This document shows positions 1 through 14,073 of a stretch of DNA of 64,000 nt, in pieces. Each line of letters starts with the position of its first letter. The first letter of the stretch is position 1. The position numbers and the translations under genes are program-made. The notes under the pieces were generated by a model. The model ran no database searches. It had not been told where the DNA came from and saw nothing but the letters and a program-made list of their open reading frames with translations. The DNA lies in assembly GCA_013399305.1 (NCBI GenBank), contig VXAI01000068.1:1-64000 (forward strand), written 5' to 3'. This stretch comes from Rostratula benghalensis. Taxonomy: Eukaryota; Chordata; Aves; Charadriiformes; Rostratulidae.

Positions 1-37
<37 letters not shown>

Positions 38-47
38 ATCTATCTAC

Positions 48-115
<68 letters not shown>

Positions 116-130
116 TTTCCTTCCTATCTA

Positions 131-181
<51 letters not shown>

Positions 182-294
182 ATCTATCTACCTACCTATT
201 TACTTAACTTCCTATATATTCATCTGTCTGTATATCTATCTGTCTGTCTATCTTCCTACCTATCTATCTATCTATTTTCCTTCCTTTCTTTCTG

Positions 295-361
<67 letters not shown>

Positions 362-475
362 GTGCATCTGTGTATCTGTGTGTCTATATCTATGTCTATC
401 TCTCTACCTACCTATGTATTTATCTCTATTGATCTCTACGTCTCTATCTCTATGTATCTACATGTTCTCCACCAC
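1..475. repeat. Compound (TCTA)n/(TGTC)n tetranucleotide microsatellite
   Basis: The sequence is almost entirely TCTA units (GATA-type on the other strand). It is interrupted by TCTT, CCTA and TTCC variants and by short TGTC runs near 131-150 and 238-250, and it decays into TGTG/TCTC imperfect units after 360. It runs off the left edge, so its true length is unknown. Confidence 0.95.
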
Positions 476-3400
476 CTTGTTGTATCAAGGTTGCTAAGGA
501 AGGAAATTGATATGGCCTCATGGAAAGAACTTTAAAATAAATATTTTCACACCCAAGTTTAGCATGAAACAAGCTGTTCTCAACACTTCAGTGCTTAAAT
601 TTTTTAAATTCTGACGGGTCGTTTTGCGAGTGTGCTGAATACATTGGCCCATTCGTGTTTGTCAAATCCTGTGGATGCTCTCTGTCGCTGTGGGAGGACA
701 GGAGACTTTTACAGCCAAGAAAGAGCAGCTCATATAGTCTTTCCTACAGAAGCCTCCTCTCCCATACCACAGATTTCTACTTCCCAGGGAGCGGAAGACA
801 GCACACACTGCTCGGCTTTATTGCAAGGCACTGCACCAGCTGAAGAAATGGATCCCCTCATTCAGGACAAGTAAGCAAATTCAGCTGGCTGATGAAAGGA
901 AGCCTAGACAACGGTGTTCAAACACTCGCTCCCATTTCCTCCCAACATCCCCCCTTCCCCCCCCGGCCTCATTGCCCCCCCAGATGTCTAGTTTCAGTTT
1001 TAAAACATAAAAACATTTCATTAAGGAGCCATAGCAACCCTTCGCTAATTTGTGAAGAGTACATCGTGAGCTACATTCTGTACTTATCAACATTTGAGCA
1101 CTTTAGATCTTGTTTCATCTCATTAGTGGATGTTTATGGGACCTGAGGGTTTCAGCACTCTCTGACTCATTAGTCAGCCTGTGGTGGTGCAGGTTATATA
1201 CTACAGGAAACAATTTCCCCAGCCTTTAAATGCTCGCACAACCTTCAACAGAAGTTCAGGCAGAAATGTTTTCTCACATTAAGCAGTCAGTCAGAAAGGA
1301 ATGTGCAAAGGTATGGGGTTAGTTGTTTTGGTTTTATATATATATATATATACACATGTATATATATATATGAAACCACCACTTGGTGTAACATTGCGTG
1401 TATCAAAATCAGATTGTGCTGGGTCGCAGACAGCTGCGCCACTGCAGAGATGTCATTTCAAAGGGCTGCATATTCAGATTGCTGGCTCTGGAAAATTAAG
1501 CCATGGGATGGCTTTTACAGGAAACAGCAAATCAGAAGAATGTGCCGTGTTGGAAGTTGCGTGGTGTTAACATCAGAAAGAGTAGGAATCCTTGTTTTCC
1601 CACTCAATTACTGGACCAAAGCCCTTTTTTCCCCCCCCCATGCTGCAGGTAACATAGGTTCGTGCATGATCTAATTTGTATGAATATAAATGTTCTTTTT
1701 CCTCTACTACATTTATTAAGCAGTGCACCATTTAGTAAACTGTCAGTAGCATCTGTTGGAGAAAGGCAAATAAAATACTGATGCAGGAGGAGGTAGTTTG
1801 TCCAGATTACTGGCAAATAGTTTCACGTACTGTGAAAAAATTCCCTGGCTGCATAATTAATTAGGAAATAATCCACCAATCTGTTTTTTGTGGTTTTGTT
1901 TCTAATACTGCTTTTCTCCCCCGTCATGATGCAGAGTTTTCTCTCCAATGCACTAACAAATAGGAGAAACAAATACAAGTGTGAATTAACAGTGGGATGT
2001 AAATGACGGAGCAAGAAATGGCTTCTTAAATTTGTTTACAATACGCTGCAAGTCAAAGCACAGGAAACTGCTTTATTAATAAGCAGTTGATAGTCATGTT
2101 AATTAGGAAATCACGGAAAAAAATGTGCCACTCGCGTGATAATTGCCTTATTAACACTGCATAGACTGTATCTATTTTTTCAAGGATTAATGTGGAAGTC
2201 AGATTCCCATGTTGTGCTTTTGCAAGGATAGTGGGGATTTGCTTCATTGTAGGTGGGGCTCGGGTGCTGTGATTGGGAGAAGATAGCTGGTGAGGCCCTT
2301 AAAAATCTCTGCCAACATGGAAATGCGATGAAGATCGGTATGAGACCTTATCTGAAGAAATATTTCTGAATTTTACAGTTGCTACGTGGCAAACTGTGCT
2401 TATGGAATAATAACTTCACAAATTGGAAATCTCTAGCCTCATTCATCAAGTATACCTACACACGCATTGCTTGAGTTTGCCACCAATCTTTTATGCATGA
2501 GTCACTTCTGCACATTGTGGTTTTGATGGGAAATGAAAAACCGAAGGCTCATCGAGGGGACATGGATTTGGGAAAAAAAAACAAAACCAAACCAAACTAC
2601 AAAAAGTACAAAACCCCAAAACAGGGGATATTTTGTTTGAAAAGGCTGAAGGACAGATAGAAGCAATACCACCACTTTCCTTTCATGTTGCTGACCTGGC
2701 CAAATGGGTTGTAGAACAACAACACGTCCTCCTCGGAGAGCCTTGTGCTGCAGAAGTTGTCAGAGGACACAGGAACTCGGCCACAGGACCCGCTGGTGTG
2801 AGGCAGGGGCTCTCAGGAGGACGTGCAGAGCCGGCACCCACGGCTTTCCCCTTCCCTCCCCTGAATCCTCCGTATTTGGCGGGGGCACCACACGGTTGCC
2901 AAGAGGGTGAGACTGCTTGCACCGAGTCCACATGATACCCTTTTCAGCAATTGGTTGAAGGTGACGCCAGTGGTTGTGATGTGAGGACCCTGCTAATTGA
3001 AAACAGCCCAGTGCAGTACCCGCACACCCGCCGGAGTGGCTGTGCTTGAGAACCAGATGGCACTCGAGAGCATCTTCAAGCTGTAGTGCTTTTCCATTTT
3101 ATCCATATTTCTTGATCCATTTCTTCAGCTGCAGGAGTTTCTGTACTCACATGGAGGGGAAAAGCTGTGTTTGTAGAGCTGTCTGCCAGCACAGCTTTCC
3201 AAGCTTGTTGGGTTTTGGTTTTTTTTTTGTTTTTTTTTGTTTTTTTTTTTAATGTTACTTGAAGCAAAGTGCTTGCTTTCCTGCTGTGCAGAATTAATGC
3301 TTCTGGAGTAGGATGGTAGCACCGGCACACATTTGACACTTATCATACATATACAGGTATCCCAGGTGGTGGGCTTGAGATCAGTTGGAGAGGTCCACAA

Positions 3401-3600
3401 GGAACCTTGCTGAATGGAAGCTGAAGGCTGGAGTCAGCTGGCAGGATTTAGGATAAATGGGAATTTTCACAGTCAAGACATATGCTCCATAGAAACAATT
3501 ACAGCCCTGCCTGGAAGCAAAGCATCCTCTTCCCATGGTTGGTTTGCATCTTGATGGTAGGAAGCACCACCTCACATCACCCACAGGAGAGACGGGAAGG
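476..3600. other. Single-copy intronic DNA
   Basis: No gene or recognisable transposon is seen. A TA/CA dinucleotide stretch lies at 1334-1371, a C-interrupted A-rich tract at 2573-2623, and a T/G tract at 3212-3250. A more GC-rich segment at about 2720-3060 has short open frames on both strands that I do not recognise. Confidence 0.6.
1334..1371. repeat. (TA)n dinucleotide repeat
   Basis: Two alternating TA runs are separated by a short CACATG core. Confidence 0.9.
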
Positions 3601-3893
3601 AAATCTTTATCAGGGAGTGGAGTCATAGGACGAGGAATAACAATTTTAAACTGAAAGAGGGGAGATTTAGCTTAAATACTAAAAAGAAATTATTTCCTGT
3701 GGGGGTGGTGAGACACTGGAACAAGTTGCTCAGAGAAGTTCTAGATGCCTCATCCCTAGAGGTGTCCAAGGCCAGGCTGGATGGGGCTTTGAGCAACCTG
3801 GTCTGGTGGGAGGTGTCCCTGCCCATGACAGGGGTTGGAACCCAATGATCTTGAAGGTCCCTTCCAACACAAACTATTCTATGATCCTATGAT
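3601..3893 (+). mobile_element. CR1 LINE, 5'-truncated 3' end
   Basis: The stretch begins near CTTTATCAGGGAGTG and runs through the C-terminal reverse-transcriptase region (GTGAGACACTGGAACAAG, GATGGGGCTTTGAGCAACCT). It ends in the CR1 3' UTR (GATCTTGAAGGTCCCTTCCA) and a decayed octamer tail (ATTCTATGATCCTATG). The frame is broken. It shares its truncation point and subfamily with the copy at 43401-43684. Confidence 0.92.
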
Positions 3894-6800
3894 CTTCCCT
3901 CCACAAAGAATTCCACTGCTGGACTTCTGCTAGGAAAGAGTCATAATTCCCTAAAAAAAAAAATAGTAATAAAAAATATCTTTGCAGGTAGCTTTGCTAC
4001 AAATTTCTGCAGTAAAAGCATGACTTCTAAGCTAAAATCAACCTGAAGTGTGCTTCTTTTGCAAAGTCTACCTTCTTACGAAGCATTTGTCCTTGGCCAT
4101 GGTCCATCTGACGTAGCATCGTGGCTGTGGCCCCCGATTTGGTTAAGTAGATCACTTACATCTTCTTTACCATGTAGTGATCCATCAGGACCACAGCTCA
4201 GCAGACGCTGAAGCCTTTCTATTGAAGTCAAGAGACGTGGAAAACCATCTGAAGTTCCTTGGTGACCTGGAAAAAGGAAGAAGAAGGTGTTGCCCTAGGG
4301 GGCTGGTTCACTGCTCCGCTCTGACTCAGTGGAGTCACGGGGGTGGCAGTGGTGTCAGACTGGGGTGGCACGACGCTGAAACTGGTCCCTTGCCTTGCGG
4401 GTAGAAAACACAGGCTCTGCATTTCCCAGTTGCTTTATGAATCTACCACGTTGGTGCTGAGCAAGGGGAACGGGCACAGATCTCATTTCCTGTTGTTATC
4501 AATAACGGTGACAGTTCATAACTCCCTGGTGAGTTAGATAATATTTTTGTTCTTTTTTTTATTTATTTTTTTCCTTTTATATAAATGAACAGAAAGAATG
4601 AGCAAGAAGCACGCGGTAGTCAAGAGCATCCTGATGCTCACCACGTGCAAAATTTATACAGCCGTGGCAGTGGTAAAAACAAGTGAATATTCCAGGTTAA
4701 ATCCACTCTTTACTTTGGCTTGACTCGCCTACGTGGTGAAAAATACTTCTCCTAGCTATGAGGTAGATGGCACTTTTTATAAAGGTACGAGGGAAACCAG
4801 TAATTTTTCCAGTCAACGGTGACATTTGTCATATCCCGTTTAGTGAACTCAATCTCTTTACCGGTTCAAAGTGTTGTTTGTGAAGCCCTTGATGTCTGAC
4901 ACATTGATTTGTCCGTGTAAAAAGCAGAAATGCCTACCATTTTCCAAAGAACAAAGTTTCCCAGCAGGCGTCCAAGCGGGAGGTCCTGCTGGGCCGTGTG
5001 GTGAGAGTTTCTTTAGCTGCAACCCAGAGGACAGATGGAGGGGGAGAGGGGAGGCTGCATTTTGGCCTCATCCTGCCACATCCATCCCCAGAACTGGGAA
5101 CTGCTCCCAGGTTCCTGCATCAAAGCAAAGCCACGGAAATTATTCCTCCTCCTTTCAGTGTCAGCTCCCATAGTCCCTTACTTAACGGAGAACATTGTTT
5201 ATATAAGGTGCTGACTCTCTGGTTAAAGAAAACCCCACCTAATATATTAATATCGGGGCTGTGATTTAATAACATAACTGACACATTGGCTGTTTAATAT
5301 CCTATTCCATGATGCACAAAATCCCCAGGCTCATCATGTGCTGTTTATCTAAAGTAACAGCAAAATACAGTATTTTCTGTTTTAAAGGGCTATAAAGCAG
5401 GTATTAGCTGATTTTAAAATACACATACTTCATGCTCTTGTGTATAGAAATCATAGTCTTCCCAGTTCTGTTTGATTCCAGAACAACCTTTCCTTTGCTC
5501 AGATAATTATTTGGTTTTTTGCCTGTGAATGTTTAATCTGGGGATGTGATTTGACTTCTTTCACCGTTCAGGGCACTAGTACAAGTCCTGCTGTGCAATG
5601 CACATTTTACATGGTATTCTGCTTTCACAAAAAGCTAATGAACGTGAGCATTTGGGATTCATTGGAAATGGTCTACTTAACGTGATGCTTCTGTAGCAGT
5701 TACAGTACTTGCCAAAAGTTACTGCTTCTCCAGTCCTTGCAGCTCTTCCTATCAGATACACGGGGGAGCACTGGCAAGGACATGCAGTACACTGTAGCTT
5801 TTTTAGTGCCAAGATGCATCTTAATCCATCTTAATTCTTATTTATTCTTTGCACTAACATTCAACAGGAAGACAAGCTCCAAATTCTGACTTGAGGCAGT
5901 GTCTTCATTGAAACAGAAATAAGGAATACAGCGAACTTCAGTGCTTGGGACACTTTCTTAATAGACATTTCTGAGCATTTCCATGTCAACAGCAGTTTCA
6001 CCTTGACCTTATTCTTTCTGAAGCCCACAATGATTTTCCTATTAAGTGTCCTGGCTCAGCATTGGCTGGTAATAAAGGAAGAGGGAGATTGTCCTTAATA
6101 CTAAACTTTTCAGCCCAGATCATTGTAAAAGTGGTGTTAGTGTGATTAAGAAGATCCAGGCCAAGACTATTTAACTGCTTAAATCTTAGAAATGAGATAG
6201 CACAGATTGCAGTGCAAATGCCTGGGCTGCAAGATCAGCACACGATGTCCTTTTTTNATATATAGATGTGAAATTGTCTTGCCTGTCCATGAAAAAAAAT
6301 ACCCTGGATGAATGTATTTGTCCCACCTGTGGCGTGAAGACAGCAAGAATGAGGGACATTCTGCCATCCTGCCTTGCAGAGAGAGAGACCCAGTTGTCCT
6401 CCCTTGGGAAATTTCTGGGCCCCTCTCAGGGGGGGCTTGGGGGACAGAGGTATAATTTAGCAATTACGTTGTTACTTGGGTCTTAGGAAGGGAGCAGACC
6501 ACAGCCATTCCTCTGCCCCCTTGAATCCATCATTTTTGAAAAATAGTTCAGTTTTAGGTCTTGGGCTTAGTTCACCCAGCCCCAGTTTCCATCCACTTTA
6601 GATACCAAAGCTGTGTGCTGCCAGCTCCCTAATGAATCCCTCAAACTTTAATGTATCAATCTTGATAATTCCTCTGTGAAGTTAAGAAAAGCACAGCAAT
6701 TTTAATTGTGGCATTAAAAGCCACCTAGATCCTTGTGCTGCAATCCAGAGGTACCTGTGAGATTTCTAAAAAAAATCTCCTGTCGGGAAATCTGTCAGGG

Positions 6801-9800
6801 AACCGAATCTGCATCCTTTTCATTACAGACGATTGCTGTAATGATTCAAGCATCTCTTCCTCACCAGGGACAGCATATTTACCCTGCTATCCATGAGGGA
6901 GACAATTGCTCCTGGAAGATATGCCAAAATACCACTTTTTTGATGTGTGAACGTTCACAGTCACCTGTATAAATAGCAGTGGGCTGCTGGAGAAAACGGT
7001 ATTGATGCTTTTTGCCTTTGCTTCTGGGATTTGGTTTATTTGCCTTTCATGATCAGTGAGAATTTTGTAGAACTGCTTCCCCTGAACACAATGACTGTGA
7101 GGAGCAGGGGGGGCAGTGGGCAAGCACCGTGGTCCTGAGGGGGCTGAGCTGTCAGTTAGAACCAATACCTGTCTGTGAGCTTGATTAAAAAAAAAAAACA
7201 ACAAACAAAAAAAACCCCCAAAAGCAGTGTCTGCAACAGGTTTTATTAATTTCTAGACCCATGCTTTTGAGATGGAAGAGGGGCAGGGATCTGGGAAGAG
7301 TTATCTGTTATTGTTGCCCCATACCCTGCTGCACCAAAGCAGCAATAGATGCCAACAGATTTCCGGTAGATAATTCACTGGTAACTTTCTTCTGAGAGCT
7401 GCAGCGTGGGAGCCTTTGAAAGAAAGAGGTTAAGAGACAAGTAAGTAGGACTGGAGTGCTATTATTACAGCTATTTTTCTTTACTTCTAATACATGTCAT
7501 CGGCTTTTATTAGGAGCTGACTGTTGAACCAGGAAAACTGATGGCACGGTATAAAAATGCTACATAGACGAGGAAGTATCACTGATAAGTGATCTGAATG
7601 GTACTGACCTTTCAGAAAAAATGAATAAAGATATACCTGCCTTGAGGCTTTCAAAAAGGGAAAAGCTCACCTGCATCCTCTCACTGCGCCCCGAGAGCAT
7701 GAGTACTTCTAGCAGGGACGAGGAAAACAAAGCTGCCACGATCCCCACCTTCACCTGCCGCAGGAACCAGTCCATCAGCCATTGTGTGTGGCTAAAATCA
7801 CAGCTCTCACCGCAGCGGGGAGCTAGAAGAGAACAGAGAATACCAGAGATGTCAAATTTGAGTGAATGCTCCCCAAATCCCACTTGTACAACTGGTACGC
7901 TCTCAGGACGCTATTCAAATATCAATTAATTAATGTTTGCTATTGTGTGGGATTTAACCATATATTCGGGGCTGCTTTGTTCACTTAGCAGCAATAAGAT
8001 GTCATGGGAAGATCTACGGAGAGACTGAAGGGGAAAGTCAATTTTTAAGTGCAGCCCTGTGAGCTTTCAGTGATTTCCTGTAAATTTGTACTGGCGCTCT
8101 CCCAAAATCACTCTCTCATCTTTCCCTGCTTCTCCATACCCATAGGCACCCAACCTTCCCGTTTCACACACGAGGTCACGGGGCTTGTCTTGAACATGAA
8201 TTTTTCATAGGTTAGATAAATCTAACCTTGTTTTATCTAGCGGTCTGTTTTATACACAGTTGATGTGAAACTCACCTACTTTCCTTGCCATTTCCATAAA
8301 TGAGGTTTGTGCATCCTGCTCTGCAGAGGCTGTTGCTCTCAGCCTTCCAGGAATCTGAATGGGGTGGGATTTTTTGGCTGACCTATCTTCTCAGGAGCTT
8401 CTGCTTGGCTGCAACAAATAAATCCAGGGAATGACATTAGCCAGCTAATAGCAGCTTGCTCTGTCTCAGCTTTCTGGTACCTTAGGAAAAAATAAATAAA
8501 TTAAAATCCTGTTTAGATTATAATTTGCAGCACTGGAGGCATCCTAGACCAGCTGAATATTGCTTGAACAGAGGAGGTTTTAGTCACACGCATCCCATTC
8601 TCTAGTGTACCCCAGATGTGCATCTACAGGGAGAAAAATGCAGGTGAAAGGCTGGGGATGAGCACGAGGAAACTTCTTAAGCTTTCATGATGTGTGGACA
8701 TGATGGAAGTAGCGTATACAGGCACGTATAGATGTGTCTATATGCACTTAGATGAGCTTTCCCCTAAGGAATCCAGCTGAGGAGGCCCTTAGAGCAATCG
8801 AAGATGAGTGATTGCTTAGTGCCTGCGTGTTCAGCACGGGGATACCTGTGCTCCGAGGTGCCTGGGGCTGAACGCTAGTGTGGGGCTCCCCGAGGCACGA
8901 GAGATGATTGCTGGTGGGAAAAAAAAAATAATTTGCACAGGAAACAGCATTCCTCAGGAGACATAGAGAAATGACAAAATAATAATTGGAGAGCTCTGAA
9001 TAGTCCAAACATGGATTTTCTTCTTCTAATGCTCAGTACCGTTGGAGAACTTCAGAAGAGCTGATTTCCAGAGGGTGTGCAGTGCAGTGTGCCGCCAGGT
9101 AACTTGGAGCTGCCTAATTTCCCTTTGCTGTTTTCTTCATTTCTTTTTTTTTTTTTTTTCTTTTTTGGCACACATTATCCAAACTAACATTGTGAAACTG
9201 GGAACAAGGAGAGAAAGAAGTAGCCCCAATGTCACTTCTGAACTTGGCAACGCTTGGGGCTTCGTATTGTGCTGATAAAAAAAACCTTAAAAAAAATAAT
9301 TAGCTGAAGCATTAAAAGCTGGATTTTCTTTTAAATTAATTAGGTTGGATTTAGCTTGATGTTCCACCTCAGAGAACTGCCAGTCTTTCTTCTGTGAACC
9401 TGGAAGCTGTTGGTCATATAGAAGGGAAGGTCACATTTGTGTAGGGGTGGTGGAAATTCTTCCATTTGACCTTCAGCTCTTGTCGTGTGGGTAACGTAGA
9501 ATAAAACTGCTGAGGACTTGGGGCTGGCCAAGGTCTTTGTCTCTGCTGGGATCTCTAAAATAGGACAAGAACCCTATTTTAGGGGCCGGTCTTTCTCTAA
9601 GCAGGGGGGAAATGCTTGCAAGGAGACTGGTAGGTTAAAGGGAGCAGGTAAGAAATGAAAGGAGAGCCAAGAGGAGTGCCCTCAGCTGAGGCTTGAATGT
9701 AGGGTGGGCATCAGAGACACAATGTCAGTCCTGGCTGAGGAATGGCTGGAGATCACACAGGAAATCTAACTTGATCTTTTGGCCTGCTGTTTACAGACCA

Positions 9801-10821
9801 CTCTGTCATCTTTGAGGAAAAAAAAAAATAAATCCCTTACTCCTGGATTGCTAGTGAAAAAAATAATTATTTAGTTTTTTCCTACCCATGCCCTCCCAAT
9901 CAGGATTCTGGGTTGGTAAAAATTACCTGGTCTGGTGTAACGACGTGTCATAAGGCATTGGCTCCTTAATAAAGGCAAATTCACAGTTGATTTAGGGAAT
10001 CATCACCTAAAGAAGCAGTAGCAGAAGGCATTGACACCTACACATGTGATATTGAAGCGATTCCTAAAGGCGGTTTGTGAGCACCGTAGCAATTCCCTTA
10101 TTCCAGATGTGGCTGCAGGTGTTAAACAGCATGCTAAAAAGCAGAGGGAGAGAAATGGCAGAACCCCCCAATTTCTGGACACAGGTGGTATGCTTGAGAA
10201 TATAAAATACCAATTTTCAGGTAAACAGGAGACTGTGGCATATGTGACTATCGCTCCAAAGTAGTGCAGGGTCTGATCATCAAAGTTCTCGCCTCTCCTC
10301 CCAGTGAGCCACGCAAAAATGAAGCCTTCTAATTTATTTCAGAGATTGTAGTGTAAAGTGAAGGGAGAAATCCAAGCCTCTAGGCCAGTTTTTTTTTTTT
10401 TTCTTTAATCTTCAGGTTCAATTTAAATTGTTGCTTAAACTATGCACTGAAACAGTGTTATGTGAGTAATTAGCAAATTAATAGCTCACGATGTTGTACA
10501 GAAATGTCAGCCCCTAGAAATGTCATTGCTGTTTCTTTGCTAGCTTAACTTTCCAACTTTCCATTTTTTAGGCAAACAATTTTGTCTCCGCTGAGAATGT
10601 GCTGGCTTGTTGCTCAATAATGGAACACTATTTATAAGGAGGCTAGAATTTCAGAGTGTTTAAGGCAGCTTAGTTGGTTTTAATTAACACTTCATGTACA
10701 TGAATGCAGTTTTTTTGCCAAGGTGATGTTCTTCAGGCTGCTGGGAGTAGCGGGGAGGTTTGTATCCCATGCCCTATTGCCACAGCTCCTGGATGAAACA
10801 GAAGATCCTGGAGGTGCATCG
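3894..10821. other. Single-copy intronic DNA, 6.9 kb
   Basis: No gene, RNA gene or transposon is recognised. An N is present at about 6257. Notable items are an A-rich tract at about 7188-7215, a 20-bp near-palindrome at 8209-8228 and a T tract at 9144-9166. Scattered open frames of 60-107 codons look random. Confidence 0.55.
8209..8228. repeat. Short inverted repeat, 9-bp arms, 2-bp centre
   Basis: The arms AGGTTAGAT and ATCTAACCT are perfectly complementary around AA. It may be chance or a dimeric protein-binding site; no factor is assigned. Confidence 0.6.
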
Positions 10822-11362
10822 TAGAATCATGGAATGGTTTGGGTTGGAAGGGACCTTAAAGATCATCGGGTTCCAACCCCCCTACCCTGGGCAGGGACAC
10901 CTCCCACCAGACCAGGTTGCTCAAAGCTCCATCCAGCCTGGCCTTGAACACCTCCAGGGATGGGGCATCCACAGCTTCTCTGGGCAACCTGTTCCAGTGT
11001 CTCACCACTCTCAGAGTGAAGCATTTGCCTCTAATATCTAATGTAAATCTCCTCTGTTTCTCCTCATCCTATCTCTGCACTCCCTGATAAAGAGTCCCTC
11101 CCCATCTCTTCTGTAGGCCCCCTTCAGGTGCTAGAAGGGGCTCTAAGGTCTCCCTGGAGGCTTTTCTTCTCCAGGCTGAGCAACCCCAACTGTCCTCATA
11201 GGAGAGGTGCTCCAGCTCTCTGATCATCTTTGTACCTCTTGTCTGGACTGGCTCCAACAGGTCCATGTCCTTCTCATGTTGTGGGTCCCAAAGCTGGATG
11301 CAGTACTCCAGGTGGGATCTCACCACAGGAAATTAGAGGAGAAGAATCACCTCCCTTCCCTC
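10822..11362 (-). mobile_element. CR1 LINE 3' end
   Basis: On the + strand the element starts with its reversed tail (TAGAATCATGGAATGG) and continues into GGAAGGGACCTTAAAGATCATC. The minus strand encodes recognisable CR1 reverse-transcriptase C-terminal motifs ([14 protein letters not shown], then MIRELEHLSYED), interrupted by frame breaks. The 5' limit is blurred near 11340-11362. Confidence 0.93.
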
Positions 11363-14073
11363 TGATGCCTCAGCCATCCTCAGGATCTGAAGCACCCCGA
11401 GACTTCTGGGTCTCCACCTTCTGGAGCCACATCTGGGGCTGCATCAAGAGCGCTAAACCCTGGCCTTCATTCAGAGAGCCCCCAGGCGGCCTGTTCCCAG
11501 AGGTGACAAGGGCCTGCCCGTTTGTTACACACCGGTGATATTTTGGTTTCCCTCAGCCATTCCCAGACAGCCCTTTTTAAAACTATCCGTGGGGACAGGA
11601 GGGTGTAGATGTGGTGGCATCCATGAGTGATGCAGCACTTAGTGCCTCGAGTCAGTCAAGCCTGGCACGGCCCCGCGGGCAGACGCCATGGGTGACGGAT
11701 GTGCCACCGTTCCTGCTGCTCCTGTGGCAGGAATGAGATCACCCAAAGGGCACACCTCAGGAGATGTTGACTCTGCCACTCGGAGGAATAACAAGACGCC
11801 TTATTCTCCTTAAAGCCATCGTCACTCCTGTTACGGTTTGAGCTCCTCCATCACGTACCGCGCTCTGGGGTGAAAAATCCAGCAGCGGTTGGCTGTGGGG
11901 AGCCCGGTTGCAGAGCTGGGACAAACTGGGGAGGGATGAGCGTGTGGATCGTGCCTTCAGTTTCTGTAGAAATCTGCTTCCACGCCATGGAAAGAGACAA
12001 ACTCCAATCTGGTAACTCAGCAAGGAGTTCAAACCCTACTCTTAAGGACTCCTGCTCTTAAAGCGCTACAAAAAAACCCCTAATGGATAGTGAAAATGCT
12101 GTGTTGCGTTGCATTATACTTACACCAAAAAATGCAAAACGAGGCATGATTTTCCATCCTGGTACCTGCCATTTAAAATTAGTTACCCCCCAGTTAGCAT
12201 TCATTTTTGTTTGGCTGGATAATTAGATGGCTATTCCCTCTTGTTAGAGCAAGTGCAACAAATTGATCGCGTTATTCTCAAAATGCTTTGTTTTCGTAAA
12301 AGTAATTGAAAAGCTGGGACCAGAAAAACACCATCGATACCCATATTTATCTAATTTAAAGTTTTATAGAAACTTTTCAGGAGGGGAAATGTATATTAAG
12401 ATGACTTTTTGATGCTGATGAAAGTGAAACTGGAGTTTTCTTTTGTGTGCTTTTTTTTAAGCTAAACCCTTTTGTTATCTATGTGCCTGTAAGAAGCATT
12501 TGAAGGTTACTAGGAGATAAACACAAATGGTTGGTAACTCCTTTTTCAGTTGTTTTATCCTAATTAAAATCCAGAATGTTGTTTACTGCGTAATATTTAT
12601 TTAATTGAGGATTGCAAACCCCAAGTAACAATTTACTTTTATTGTTTCAGCGGTTCAGCTTAGTTTCATTTTGATCACAGAAGAGCCACCAAGTAAACAG
12701 TTCATCTGCATCCCACAGGTTATTATTGGTTTTTTACTGGTGGGAATTTTTCCTAGTGGATTAACTCTTTCAACAGTGACGTTGACATTATTGTAATTAC
12801 CCCTCATATATAACCTAGCACATCAGGAGGAGGAAAAAATTAAGAGAAACAGCCATTAATTTTGTTCATTCAAATTGTGTTTGCTCGCAAGAAGACAGGC
12901 TATTATTTCTTCTTACAAAAGCTGTAATGAGAAATTTTCTGAGCTGATTGTTCGGATCAAGCAAAGGGCAATGTGGATTTGATTAAAGTCCACCTGAAGC
13001 TCTGAGCCTGGGCGTATCGAATGGGAAAGCAAACGTGATTTCTCAGTCCCAGAGCGGCTAGCTAGGCCCCAGGCCAGTGTCAGTTGGGATTTTTTATCAG
13101 AAAAAAAAAATAAAGAAAATTTATATATTTATATATATATGTATTGTAAGGCTGGACTGGGCTGGAAAGGTTAAAGCTAAGTGAGAAAAAAACTCTCCAA
13201 ACTCAAGAATGAGGACTTCATACCTTGAAAAGCACCACTGATAAGACCCAGATAAAACCTTTCCTTTCCAAGGGTAAATGCCACTTAGTTTTTGTTAGTT
13301 CATTTTCTATTCACTTTTTAGAGATTATTTCCCTCCTGCATTGTTAATACCTCTGTTTCCTCGCACGCAGCACCAGGAAAATAACAAGCAATATGAAATG
13401 TGTAAAAATACCAGTCAGTCTGTTGCCCCGGACTTGATTATATCCATAATCTCCCTGGGTAGTCGTGCCATTTCCCAGGATCCGATCAATAACGTAGCAG
13501 CAGCAGCCTGCGAGCTCCGGTGGTGTGTTAATAAATCCCACTTTTCCGGTGAGCTATATATGAACTCCCATTGAAGTCACTTGGAGTTTGGGGAGCTGAT
13601 CAATGGCAGGACTGGAGTCAAAAGCCTAATGAAGAGGGAGGGAAAAAAATAACGCTGCTCCTCCAAGTATCATTGCCACGAGGAATGTAAGAAACTTGAT
13701 GTTTGCAGAGTTTTGCTGATGCTGGAGGCTGTATGAAAGTTGCAGGGAATGAGTTAAGGTGCCATACGTGAGTCCCATACGTTTGCTGCCAATTAAATTT
13801 GCAAAGAAAGAGGCAAAGCATTTGACATGGCAGGGTGTCAGAGGAACTGCTCACTGCCATTTGCTTACTGCCCTCTGTCAGCCAATGGTGACAATCAGAA
13901 CTATCAGAATGATTTCATGGTTTTTTTTTTTCCCCCGGAAGAAGTTGAGGGAAAGGGTGAATAAAGCAAAGATAGCTCCTCAGTCCTACTTGGGCAGGTG
14001 CTCGTGAGGTCTTGCAGGTCTCTGCAGTCGTGCCTTTGCTGGTGTTCTCCTCCCTGCTCATTGACCAGGGCTG
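11363..14073. other. Single-copy intronic DNA
   Basis: The first 400 bases after the CR1 are GC-rich with no recognised product. From about 12060 the sequence is AT-rich and repeat-free, including the candidate conserved block at 12400-12990. A TA-rich stretch lies at about 13118-13142. Confidence 0.55.
12400..12990. promoter_or_regulatory. Candidate conserved noncoding element
   Basis: This is inference only. The block is repeat-free and AT-rich, without long frames, and carries many ATTA/TAAT cores (CTAATTAAAAT, TTTAATTGAGG, CATTAATTTTG) plus long non-repetitive stretches typical of intronic vertebrate enhancers. No conservation data are available here. Confidence 0.2.

Noticed and set aside
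1..475. CRISPR-like repetitive array
   Set aside because: It is a 4-bp simple repeat without spacers, in a eukaryotic genome.
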